Source: Tritrichomonas foetus (taxonomy: Eukaryota; Parabasalia; Tritrichomonadida; Tritrichomonadidae). Taken from it: a stretch of DNA of 17,344 bases. The translations under genes were made by a program, and so were the position numbers. The notes beneath the pieces were generated by a model. It was given only the letters and a program-made list of their open reading frames with translations. It was not told where the DNA came from and did no database searches. The stretch lies in contig MLAK01000811.1 of NCBI GenBank assembly GCA_001839685.1, positions 1 to 17,344 on the forward strand. The letters are read 5' to 3'. Shown here piece after piece: positions 1 to 7,818 of this stretch (its first letter is position 1; the number at the start of each line of letters is the position of its first letter).

Positions 1-41
1 AATAGAATAATTTTTCATTCGTTGGTTTCATTTCTGGATAT

Positions 42-875
42 TTATAGGGGGTCGTCATGACTCAAACATAATATATCAGATGGCCATGAATCTCCATCAA
101 AAACGACATCAATTGAATCAATTTGAGCAAATTTAAATTCAGTAAATTTTGGTAATACTTCACCATCATTAGCAATAAGTAATTTATTTGATGCACTATT
201 TTGTGAATTACCAACAATAGTAACTTTTTCAATATTTGCTTCAATAATTTCTGAACTGTCGACCGTTAATTTTTTCCCAATTTTTATTGATATATCTTTA
301 TCAAGTGACTCAGCTAATGATGTGATTGTGTAAGTGAACTCTTTAATTGTTGCTCCTTTATAAGCTGAATAGAAACTTCCACCATCTTTCAATATATCCA
401 ATGTGATTTTTTCTGGATTTACCAATTTACTTGCTGCATCAGTAATTGTGAGTGAATATATGTGAATTTCACTAGGAGTACTTAATTGAATATTTTTGAG
501 GTCAATTCCAAACCTATAATATGTCTCTGCACTTTTTGTTGTTGATGACGATGGATAATTGAGTGTTATTTCGGTCGGACCATCGGCTTTATTTGAATAG
601 AAAATAATCGTTTTTTCATTTGTACCAACAAAGGGAAGCTGAAGGGAAGTTGGTGAATCACCAAACAATATGTAAACTTTTTCAAAGTTTGTAAAATCAA
701 CTGTTGAGACAATCGTTTCAATTTTTTCATCTGCGCCAAGTTGCTTTGTTTCTCCGATTGCTGAGCTATCTGTGATCCCAACATCAGCTGCTGTGCACGA
801 GGCGAGTCCATTCTGGCATATTAAATAAGAGGCCTGAGAGGAGAGTTTGCAAAAAAGAAAAAGAGAGAAAAACAT
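42..875 (-). CDS. Secreted protein of unknown function, 277 aa
   Basis: Starts at the ATG at 873-875, chosen because a perfect Inr (TCACTT) lies just upstream and gives a 9-nt leader. Residues 1 to about 18 form a hydrophobic signal peptide (MFFSLFLFCKLSSQAS). The rest is rich in Ser, Thr, Ile and Asp with alternating hydrophobic residues, suggesting a beta-rich extracellular fold; there is no second membrane segment and no GPI-type hydrophobic C-terminus, so secretion is likely. Two cysteines (about 20 and 26) lie just after the signal peptide and one near the C-terminus. No family was recognised. The TAA stop overlaps a TAAA polyadenylation signal at 41-44, so the short ending looks genuine, but truncation of a longer surface protein cannot be excluded because only 41 bases remain downstream. 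The coding region is well supported; its function is unknown. Confidence 0.8.
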   Translation of the reverse strand: MFFSLFLFCKLSSQASYLICQNGLASCTAADVGITDSSAIGETKQLGADEKIETIVSTVDFTNFEKVYILFGDSPTSLQLPFVGTNEKTIIFYSNKADGPTEITLNYPSSSTTKSAETYYRFGIDLKNIQLSTPSEIHIYSLTITDAASKLVNPEKITLDILKDGGSFYSAYKGATIKEFTYTITSLAESLDKDISIKIGKKLTVDSSEIIEANIEKVTIVGNSQNSASNKLLIANDGEVLPKFTEFKFAQIDSIDVVFDGDSWPSDILCLSHDDPL

Positions 876-880
876 TCAGG

Positions 881-886
881 AAGTGA
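881..886 (-). promoter_or_regulatory. Inr core promoter (TCACTT) of the 42-875 gene
   Basis: A perfect match to the trichomonad Initiator TCA+1Y[T/A]. The presumed +1 adenine is at 884, giving a 9-nt 5' leader before the ATG at 875. Short leaders of this kind are typical in Trichomonas vaginalis. Confidence 0.65.
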
Positions 887-1188
887 GAATTTTTTATGAT
901 AATAGTTTTTTTACAATTCTTCAGAATTTTTGAGGATTTCAAAGATTAAACATTATCATTTATCAGAATTCTGAAAAATACTTCAGAAATCGAAATCATC
1001 GATGAATTTTCCATTGAATTATTCTCTCAAAATTTGAGATGATTATACAGAAATCCAAAAGAACTGTGAATTCTCTGATATTGAAATAATTGTATGTGTT
1101 CTTAGAAATATTATTTGCCCATAAAATATTTCTTGAATTCACTCATTTCCAAAAACCTGAAAAGAAATTTAACTGTGTTGATATATAG

Positions 1189-1211
1189 CTTAATAAGCTA
1201 AGCTTATTAAG
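1189..1211. repeat. Perfect inverted repeat, 11-bp arms, 1-bp spacer
   Basis: The arms CTTAATAAGCT (1189-1199) and AGCTTATTAAG (1201-1211) are exact reverse complements around one A at 1200. The spacer is too short for a comfortable RNA hairpin, so a DNA cruciform or a dimeric protein site is more plausible than a transcript terminator. Function unknown. Confidence 0.75.
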
Positions 1212-1445
1212 AATGTGTCTTGTGAAATTAGTGAGGAGATCTACTCCATTTAAAATAATGACGGATTTCAATCTCGCTTTGAATATCTTAAATTTTTAAA
1301 GAAAGAAAGAATTTAAGAATCTTTCCTTTAGAGAAATATTTCATTCATCAATCAATTGTGTTTCGGAAATTCTTTCGAAAATAGTGAAATTTCACATTTC
1401 TTAAATCACTTGAGCGCGGTTTTGTGAGCTGCAACTACAAAATGT

Positions 1446-1461
1446 CTTATGATATCATAAG
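1446..1461. repeat. Perfect 16-bp palindrome
   Basis: CTTATGATATCATAAG is fully self-complementary. It lies in the same gap as the 1189-1211 palindrome, about 235 bp away, without sharing its sequence. It could be a dimeric binding site or chance in AT-rich DNA. Confidence 0.55.
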
Positions 1462-1579
1462 TCTCGATAAGGCCAGCAAAATCAGTGATTTTTGTTTTTT
1501 GTTTGTGATGTTATAATTATCAAATGATAGAAATAGTTTTTGGTTCACTTTTCGAGAAATAATTTTTTCCAGGAAAAAA

Positions 1580-1596
1580 GAAAGAAAGAAAGAAAA
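1580..1596. repeat. GAAA microsatellite
   Basis: About four GAAA units in a row inside a purine-rich tract. A shorter AAAG tract occurs near 1300. Simple-sequence repeat with no visible function. Confidence 0.6.
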
Positions 1597-1701
1597 TCTA
1601 TATTTTTTCTTTTATTATTCATATCTACAAAATAGAATCAAAATCAAAATTCTATCTTTTCATTTGTTTTGAATTTTAACATTTTTGTTGATTGGATCTC
1701 C

Positions 1702-2289
1702 TCACTTCAAAATTGCTTCCAAATTCAAGTTCACACATGAAAGAATGGCAGGGTTCTTTTTTGCTTCAGCAGTGAATTCTTCTATCGAAATGTCGCCATC
1801 ATTGTTGACATCCATTTTGCGAAATGTTGCATCAATAATTCTATCCAGCTGTTTTTCGTCTAGCTTAACTGCAGCATTTCCACATAGTGAAAAAGTCAAA
1901 ACCTCTTTTAATTCATTTTTATCAATTGATCCATTTTTATCAATATCATAAACATCAAAACAGAATTTAGCTTTTTCTTCTATTGTTGCCTTTGGTGATA
2001 AAGCTGAAAGGCCAACTATGAATTCAAAAAAGTCGATTTCGGCTGAACCATCTTTATCAAATGCAGCAAAAACTCTTTCTGTAAATTCTGTTGAATCTAA
2101 TGCAAGAGCTGCTTGGAATTCATGAATGTCTATCATGTTGTCAGCCTTTTGGGAGTTTGACAACTCCTTAAATTGTCGATAAAGTTTCTGAACTTCTTCT
2201 GTGGTGAAATATGTGATTTTACTGAGTCTAGAAAAGTCTTCCTTTGATGGTTTTCCTTTCTTGCTGTGTTTACTTGATCCGTGACCCAT
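1702..2289 (-). CDS. Calcineurin B-like (CBL/NCS-type) EF-hand Ca2+ sensor, 195 aa
   Basis: A calcium sensor of the calcineurin B / CBL class, expected to bind Ca2+ and then a partner kinase or phosphatase. Four EF-hands are visible. The first (about 35-57) lacks an acidic residue at loop position 1 and looks degenerate. The second loop is D78-E89, the third D115-E126 and the fourth D160-E171; all three keep D/x/D-or-N/x/D-or-N/G and a final Glu and should bind Ca2+. The N-terminus MGHGSSKHSKKGK offers Gly2 with Ser at position 6 and a following basic stretch, a classic N-myristoylation and membrane-binding signal. The linker sequences (FTTEEVQKLYRQF, SALSPKATIEEKAKF, RIIDATFRKMD) resemble plant CBLs, also about 200 aa with a degenerate first hand. 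An Inr-like TCACA lies 21 nt upstream. The partner cannot be told from this window. Family assignment is confident; CBL versus calcineurin B is not settled. Confidence 0.92.
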   Translation of the reverse strand: MGHGSSKHSKKGKPSKEDFSRLSKITYFTTEEVQKLYRQFKELSNSQKADNMIDIHEFQAALALDSTEFTERVFAAFDKDGSAEIDFFEFIVGLSALSPKATIEEKAKFCFDVYDIDKNGSIDKNELKEVLTFSLCGNAAVKLDEKQLDRIIDATFRKMDVNNDGDISIEEFTAEAKKNPAILSCVNLNLEAILK

Positions 2290-2306
2290 CTCAAAACGAA
2301 AATGTT

Positions 2307-2312
2307 ATGTGA
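2307..2312 (-). promoter_or_regulatory. Probable Inr (TCACAT) of the EF-hand gene
   Basis: Matches TCA+1Y[T/A] with +1 at 2310, giving a 21-nt leader before the ATG at 2289. This is at the long end of the usual range, so it is less certain than the other Inr sites here. Confidence 0.5.
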
Positions 2313-2614
2313 ATATTCAATATTTTGTATTCAAATTTTGAATAGCAAAATTAAATTGATTGGTTTATAGTTGACGATAAATAATAAATATGAAAATATT
2401 GAAAGCTCAAAAAGAAAGCAAAGTGATGTTATAACTTTTTGATATTTTCACTGAATTATCTACTTTTTGCAGTTTTAAAAAATTTAAGTTTTTCTGAGGT
2501 GAAACGAAATCTTGCTTTCTCTGATTATGAAACAAGTGAGAAGTAAATAACTTCATCTAATTGATATAGCTCTATAATGATCAAGGTTGTACCATATACG
2601 ATAGCTCATTTCAT

Positions 2615-2630
2615 TAGAAGTGTGCGAACA
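2615..2630 (+). repeat. 16-bp word, inverted partner at 3752-3767
   Basis: TAGAAGTGTGCGAACA at 2615-2630 recurs exactly on the opposite strand at 3752-3767. The inward flanks show only weak residual similarity. With seven G/C bases it is unlikely to be a chance match in DNA this AT-rich, but 16 bp alone does not prove terminal repeats. Confidence 0.45.
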
Positions 2631-3152
2631 ACCGTTTACTAAAAAAAAGTGAATTTTGACCATGCTGTATTTCTGGATGAAATTGATTTTGGAATTTGTG
2701 ATTTCCAGATAAGATAGAATATCAATTCAATATGCATATGCCACAGAATGAAGTCGATTCGAACTGTATCATGAAGAAATAATTCACCAAAATTAAAAAA
2801 CATTTATTTCATCATTATTATTAAACTTTATTTTTATATTTACAAAAATTGGGAAAAAATCTCGAAATTTTTGAAATTTTAGTTTTCACCGATGAAAAGT
2901 TCTAATTTTCTGAAGTTGAACAGGAGTCATNATCTGTTTGCTGATGGCATTAAGAAAGTGCCAAACTTTTCTGCTCGTTTTCCCGATATAATCATCAGGG
3001 AGTGAACTGCAGGAAAATGACAATAATTTCTCTTTTCAGCATAATTTGTTGATTGCCAAAGGAAGGGCCATCTGTGAATATCGATTTTTTTGATTTTAGT
3101 GAGCGAAATATAAAGCTTTTTTGGTTTTTAACGTACGGATTCCTCACAAAAC

Positions 3153-3170
3153 AATATTCCTGGTGAAATA
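3153..3170 (+). repeat. 18-bp direct repeat, copy 1 (copy 2 at 3576-3593)
   Basis: AATATTCCTGGTGAAATA occurs at 3153-3170 and exactly again at 3576-3593, same strand, 423 bp apart. On the plus strand both translate as N-I-P-G-E-I in one frame, but a stop follows soon after in each, so if coding these are remnants. Flanks do not match. Confidence 0.5.
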
Positions 3171-4157
3171 ATTTCATAAGGTCAAAAATTATTTTGGAAA
3201 TATACATTGATCTAATATGAAAATATATCAATATTAGGAAGAAAAGTTCTTGATACTATTTATTAAGAATGGGAGAATGCCTGATATCATATATCATCAA
3301 GTTTCCATCAATATATTTCCTCTTAGCTTTATAGGACAAATTGAATGTTAAAAATCGATATGTTCAAATAAACGTATTATTTTTTTCAAATTTGAATGAA
3401 TAATAGAAAAAGTTAATTCCCCAAATATTCTGATTCAAGAAATAAAGCTAATATCCGGAATATCTTGCAGCTATATATAAATATGAAACATAGACATTGG
3501 ACACTATCATTTATGCAAAGCCAAAAATTTTGCATTTTTCTTGATAGGAAAGGATACTATGATCCATCTTTATCAAATATTCCTGGTGAAATATATTTAA
3601 CCTTAGCTCATCTCAAAAAGTTCAAAATTTGAATGAGAATCTATTTCTCAGGAATTCCGAGACAGATTTTTATATAACTTTGCTGATTGTATTATACGTA
3701 TGACCTATAATAACATATTCCAATTTCAGAAAGATTCATCGGTGAAGGGTCTGTTCGCACACTTCTATTTCATTCGATTTTCTGATAACCATAGAAATGG
3801 AATTTCAGACTACTTTTTAGAAAAAGCTGGAAATGATCAAAATCATATTCACCATCATTGGCGAATTATATGCGGTTTCATTGAATCTTGTCATTTCTAT
3901 TTAAAAGTTATCGATTTTTTCTACTATTCAATTTGTGTTATCCATCTATTCAATATATGAGTTTTGAATGACCTCATTGAAACCCTGCTCTCAATAGGTG
4001 CAGTACAATCTTGATGCTCTTAGTTATAAAAATGATATATGCATTTGATCAACTGTTCATGCCTATGAAATTTACTGAATAAATTGAGAATGGAAAGCGG
4101 AAAATAAAGAAATAAAAAATATTTGATTTTTAATATTTTGAAGTAATTTTTATTTTG

Positions 4158-7100
4158 CTAATGTCGATTTTCAACACCGAATTGCTGGCAACTTGTCAAT
4201 GGTTCAGTTAATTCGGAAAATTCTGGTTGTTTTTGTTGACAACATGAGCAGCATGGACAACAGGATGCGCAGCATTTACAGAAGTGACAGCAACACCAGA
4301 TCGATAATATTACAACAATAATAAATACGACTAAGAAGACAATGAGACTAATTTGTAAGGCTAACACCCAATTTATTTTTGAAATTTCAAATTGGAAAGT
4401 TTGCTGCATGGGATAATTATTAAACAAAGCAATACAAACAGGAGAATCTAGCCCAACAGTAATAGCACCTTCTTTAATAAATCCATTTGCATCATAAGAT
4501 CCTAATTGTTGGCTGCACTCTTTTCCAACCCAAATAGATGTGTATTCACTCGCATTATGTTGGTTTTTGGTATAGATCGTTCCGATTTTACCCGCATCAA
4601 GATAGAAGTATTTGATTTCTGAGGCACCAACTGCGATATTGAACTTCTTATTAGCCGGATTTTTAATGCTTGTTATTTCAATTTGACAATGATTTCCAAT
4701 ATGATTTTTATCACATTTACAATGTCCACTATCAGAACATTTTTGAGAACCATGACAATCACATTCTTTTGTTGGTTTGAATTCCAGATATTGATTATCA
4801 ACTGGACCAGCAACAATTAATGAGAATTCAATTGATTCTTCATTAAATAATTCATTTGAATAAATGTCAATAGTATATTCACCATCTTCAATTTCTTCGT
4901 TTGATAGTAAAACGCGTTCATTTGTTGACAAATAAGAAGCAGTTTTATTTGTCAGATCTTGTTTCTTATAATTATTATCATTTCCAAGGTATTTTTTACC
5001 ACTTGGTGAAATAACGACTAGATCAAGATCATTTAATAATGGAATAATGGAATCATAATTGGTTTCTAAATCAAGATAAGATAGAACAAAACTTAATCTT
5101 TTCATCGAATATTTCGATTTTTCTATTCGAATCTTTGTTCTATAATGTGAGTTACTTTCGATTTTATTTCCTTCTGTTTTCGTCATTGCAACACCAAATT
5201 CAGTATTATTAAATGATAAAATTGTTGATAAATCAACTGCTCCAAAACCTGTTCGATAATTAATAATTCGTTGTTTATCAGAAACATCTTGCATATTGAA
5301 ATTAGATGATGATGAAATCATTAAACCTCGTAATTGAATACTACTCAATGATATCTTTTTATTCAACCAATTTCCCTCTACAAAATATTGTCTTATTAAT
5401 GCAGCTGCACCAGCAGCATTTGGTGTTGCCATACTTGTTCCATCCATGAAAATATAATCATTATCACTAAATCCATGATCTTTTAAGTTTTTGCTCAAAG
5501 CTTTAGCACTTGTGATTTTTGTTCCAGGTGTCATCACGTCAGGTTTTAGAATTCCTTTGATGGTTGGTCCAGTTGATGAATAACCGGCTTTTGAATAATA
5601 TAATGAAGAATTAACTTCTCCTTGATGCTGAATCTTGACATTTTTATTGATAAATGGTGTAATAGAACTTTTATTCGCAATAAATATTGATCTAAAGGAA
5701 ATATTTTTGTCTTTAGTCAAACATTTTATCACACGATTCTCCAATTCTGTTTCATTAGCTCCTGATAGGATAATATCTCTTTCTTTTTTGAAAAAGTGAC
5801 AAATATCTGCTGCAGACTCTCCATCAACTATTATGAATTGGCTGAAATTTCCAATGAAATCTTTGATAGGAGAGATTATTGATTTCATTGAATCTGTTTT
5901 TGAATTTTGGTTGGTATCTTCTAATACTTGAATGGAATAAAGTTCTTTTGTTTCTTCAATGTATAAAGAATTTAATGAGCCAATGGTTATTGCATTTTTA
6001 GAACTTGATGGGTCCTTCACACTTGAAATTGGGCATTTGTTGCCATCATTCCCTGCTGCGAAAATAAATAATTTATCTGGATTTTCGACAGAAAGCATAT
6101 TTATTATATATGATTGAATTGGGTAGTTTTCATTAGTTGACCAGCTGTTGGTCGATATCTTTGAATTAGTTAGATTCATTGTAACAATTAGGTCAGAAAA
6201 AATTGTTGGATCGTTTAAGCCACCAGAGTAAGCAAGTTTTGCATCAGGTGCATTTCCATCATACAGTTTCAATTTTTCGTCAGTACACACATTATTTCCT
6301 GCTACAGTACCGGCAACATGAGTACCATGTGAATCTAATTCTAGTTTTTCTTGAAAATCTGAATGAGTTCCATTGAATTTATAATAAACGATTTTTCGAT
6401 GGTAAGGAAGATAAGTATTGAATGTTATATTGGCTTTTTCATCATAAAAATGTGAGTGATGAATATCAATCAAATCATCAATAATAGTAACCACTTCATT
6501 TTTTCCTGTAATACCTTTTTCATTGAGATATCGTGGGATATATGATGAATTTTCGCTAATTTTCTGTTCATTTTTTTGAACAAATCCTGATGCAAAATGG
6601 TTATTGATTTTATTTTCAATATAGTCTGAAATTAAAGAAACACCAGACAGTTCTGAGAGATAGCTAATGGCTTCTTTAATTTTTTCAAACTGAATAGATA
6701 CAATATAAGATGTTTTTGAACTTCTGGATAAAATTTTATAAAGATTTTCATTCGTTGGAATAGTAAAAGTTTCATGAACCATAATTGAATATTGATAATG
6801 TTCTTTATGAAAGTTTCTATTTGATTTCTTGAAAGAAAGACTTTTAATCGAAATTTTGTCTTCTGGTTTAAAAGAATGAATTAAAATATTGTTATCAAGT
6901 AAATAATCAATTTGCTTCTGTGTTAAATATAGTTGATAAACAGACTTTGTTAGCAAATTAATTGAATCAGCTTTTAATTTGATTTTGGACAGAATTTCTT
7001 GTTTTTCTTTATTTTTCAAGCTTTCATTAAATTTCACATAACACCATTCTCTCCTTGCCGTATCTTCATTTCCTTCTCTGAAGTCTTTCTCTTCTTTTGT

Positions 7101-7280
7101 TTGGTCACTTTGCTCATTTGTTTTCATCATTTTCATCTGATCTAATCCTTGAAATATAAATTTGTCACTATTGAAGTTGATTTTTTTGTTTCCTCTCATT
7201 GTTGCGAAAGTAACATCATTTTGATATGAATTCACCAATCCATGAACATCAAAATATGCAAGCAAGAAAACTAGAAGCAT
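4158..7280 (-). CDS. Membrane-anchored subtilisin-like serine peptidase (family S8), 1040 aa
   Basis: A subtilisin-clan endopeptidase, probably at the cell surface or in the secretory pathway. Start is the ATG at 7278-7280: it opens a signal peptide (MLLVFLLAYFDVHG) and three Inr-like motifs lie 7-16 nt upstream. The frame continues to a TTG at 7299-7301, but that would place the Inr inside the coding region. Numbering from this ATG: propeptide-like segment about 20-245; catalytic Asp268 (VVTIID), His318 (DSHGTHVAGT), oxyanion Asn411 (FAAGNDG), Ser616 (DGTSMATP). About 200 residues separate Asn and Ser, more than in simple subtilisins. Residues about 700-828 (LLNDLDLVVISPSG) resemble the C-terminal jelly roll of KP-43-type subtilisins. 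A compact EGF-like module (about 835-866), a membrane helix (about 970-994) and a short cytosolic tail with 12 Cys in 19 residues follow. The Asp is followed by Asp-Leu instead of the usual [ST]-G. All four catalytic residues are present, so it is probably active. Confidence 0.95.
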   Translation of the reverse strand: MLLVFLLAYFDVHGLVNSYQNDVTFATMRGNKKINFNSDKFIFQGLDQMKMMKTNEQSDQTKEEKDFREGNEDTARREWCYVKFNESLKNKEKQEILSKIKLKADSINLLTKSVYQLYLTQKQIDYLLDNNILIHSFKPEDKISIKSLSFKKSNRNFHKEHYQYSIMVHETFTIPTNENLYKILSRSSKTSYIVSIQFEKIKEAISYLSELSGVSLISDYIENKINNHFASGFVQKNEQKISENSSYIPRYLNEKGITGKNEVVTIIDDLIDIHHSHFYDEKANITFNTYLPYHRKIVYYKFNGTHSDFQEKLELDSHGTHVAGTVAGNNVCTDEKLKLYDGNAPDAKLAYSGGLNDPTIFSDLIVTMNLTNSKISTNSWSTNENYPIQSYIINMLSVENPDKLFIFAAGNDGNKCPISSVKDPSSSKNAITIGSLNSLYIEETKELYSIQVLEDTNQNSKTDSMKSIISPIKDFIGNFSQFIIVDGESAADICHFFKKERDIILSGANETELENRVIKCLTKDKNISFRSIFIANKSSITPFINKNVKIQHQGEVNSSLYYSKAGYSSTGPTIKGILKPDVMTPGTKITSAKALSKNLKDHGFSDNDYIFMDGTSMATPNAAGAAALIRQYFVEGNWLNKKISLSSIQLRGLMISSSSNFNMQDVSDKQRIINYRTGFGAVDLSTILSFNNTEFGVAMTKTEGNKIESNSHYRTKIRIEKSKYSMKRLSFVLSYLDLETNYDSIIPLLNDLDLVVISPSGKKYLGNDNNYKKQDLTNKTASYLSTNERVLLSNEEIEDGEYTIDIYSNELFNEESIEFSLIVAGPVDNQYLEFKPTKECDCHGSQKCSDSGHCKCDKNHIGNHCQIEITSIKNPANKKFNIAVGASEIKYFYLDAGKIGTIYTKNQHNASEYTSIWVGKECSQQLGSYDANGFIKEGAITVGLDSPVCIALFNNYPMQQTFQFEISKINWVLALQISLIVFLVVFIIVVILSIWCCCHFCKCCASCCPCCSCCQQKQPEFSELTEPLTSCQQFGVENRH

Positions 7281-7283
7281 TTC

Positions 7284-7298
7284 AAATGAATGAAGTGA
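7284..7298 (-). promoter_or_regulatory. Cluster of three Inr-like motifs upstream of the subtilisin gene
   Basis: Reading toward the gene, the 15 bases contain TCACTT, TCATTC and TCATTT in succession, each fitting TCA+1Y[T/A], with possible +1 adenines at 7296, 7291 and 7287. Leaders would be 16, 11 and 7 nt before the ATG at 7280. A further TCACAA lies at 7311-7316. Several start sites are possible; which is used cannot be told from sequence. Confidence 0.65.
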
Positions 7299-7316
7299 CA
7301 AACAAACAAGTTGTGA

Positions 7317-7818
7317 CTAACTCTGTCTTGTCAAATCTTTTAGAATGTACTTTGAATAATATGACTTGACAGAAAATAACAAAGTTTTTTAACAAATAAT
7401 GAATATAGTACATTATCACATATAATCTACATCAATCAATTTTGAAGAAATGAAACATGAATTCTTTGAAACCTATAAACTTTTCAATGTTTGTATTGAT
7501 TTCATTGAAACGCTCCGTTAAAAACACATTTGTTAAAACTCTCTTTGATATGACTGATCATACACTTTGCCTAAATCGTAATATATATTGTATAAGGATT
7601 GGCTTTGTGGATATTGAAAAGAAATCAATACAGATCATTTTTCAAAACATAGAAAAAGTTCCATCATTCAATTAACTTTCAGTTGGCAAAAGTGTTCTAC
7701 TTACTTTTCTGAGAAGGAAATACAAAAAATACGTAATATCTGATTTATGAAATATTGAAGAGTCTAAAAATTCACAAAATAAAAATAAATTTCTACAATA
7801 TTTAATAAACAGAAAAAA
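7317..7818. other. Intergenic region, no gene seen
   Basis: AT-rich spacer between the subtilisin promoter and the 3' end of the Myb gene. A 72-codon plus-strand frame (7457-7675) has no Inr and no recognisable domain. A TAAA at 7801-7804 on the minus strand lies 15 nt after the Myb stop and fits its polyadenylation signal. Confidence 0.55.

Larger units (their letters stand above)
887..1701. other. Intergenic region, no gene seen
   Basis: AT-rich spacer upstream of the secreted-protein gene and downstream of the EF-hand gene, both on the minus strand. It holds two strong palindromes (1189-1211 and 1446-1461) and a short GAAA microsatellite near 1580-1596. No open frame with an Inr was found. 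A TAAA at 1675-1678 (minus strand) lies 24 nt after the EF-hand stop and may be its polyadenylation signal. Confidence 0.6.
2313..4157. other. Long intergenic region, no convincing gene; scattered repeat remnants
   Basis: About 1.8 kb of AT-rich DNA. Short open frames on both strands (for example near 2995-3231 and 3700-3960) have low-complexity, domain-free translations, and none is preceded by an Inr. Two exact word pairs stand out: a 16-bp inverted pair (2615-2630 and 3752-3767) and an 18-bp direct pair (3153-3170 and 3576-3593). They may be remnants of a decayed element or gene. One ambiguous base (n) is at 2931. A TAAA at 4149-4152 on the minus strand is a likely poly(A) signal for the subtilisin gene. 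Confidence 0.5.

Noticed and set aside
2595..2640. tRNA-like A box (TAGCTCA) near 2603
   Set aside because: No matching T-arm (GTTCGAA) or foldable acceptor stem at the right distance.
2747..2765. GTTCGAATC-like B box on the minus strand near 2755
   Set aside because: The five bases on each side of the loop do not pair, so no T-arm forms and no tRNA is supported.
3559..3577. EF-hand pseudogene: a word coding F-D-K-D-G-S on the minus strand, like the second EF-hand of the 1702-2289 gene
   Set aside because: Only about 18 bases match, a stop follows at once, and no flanking EF-hand pattern is visible.
3700..3960. Plus-strand 86-codon frame as a gene
   Set aside because: No Inr and no recognisable fold; it also contains one arm of the 16-bp inverted pair.
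7299..7301. TTG as start of the subtilisin gene
   Set aside because: Non-ATG starts are unlikely in this lineage, and the added codons overlap the Inr cluster; the ATG at 7278-7280 gives a proper signal peptide.
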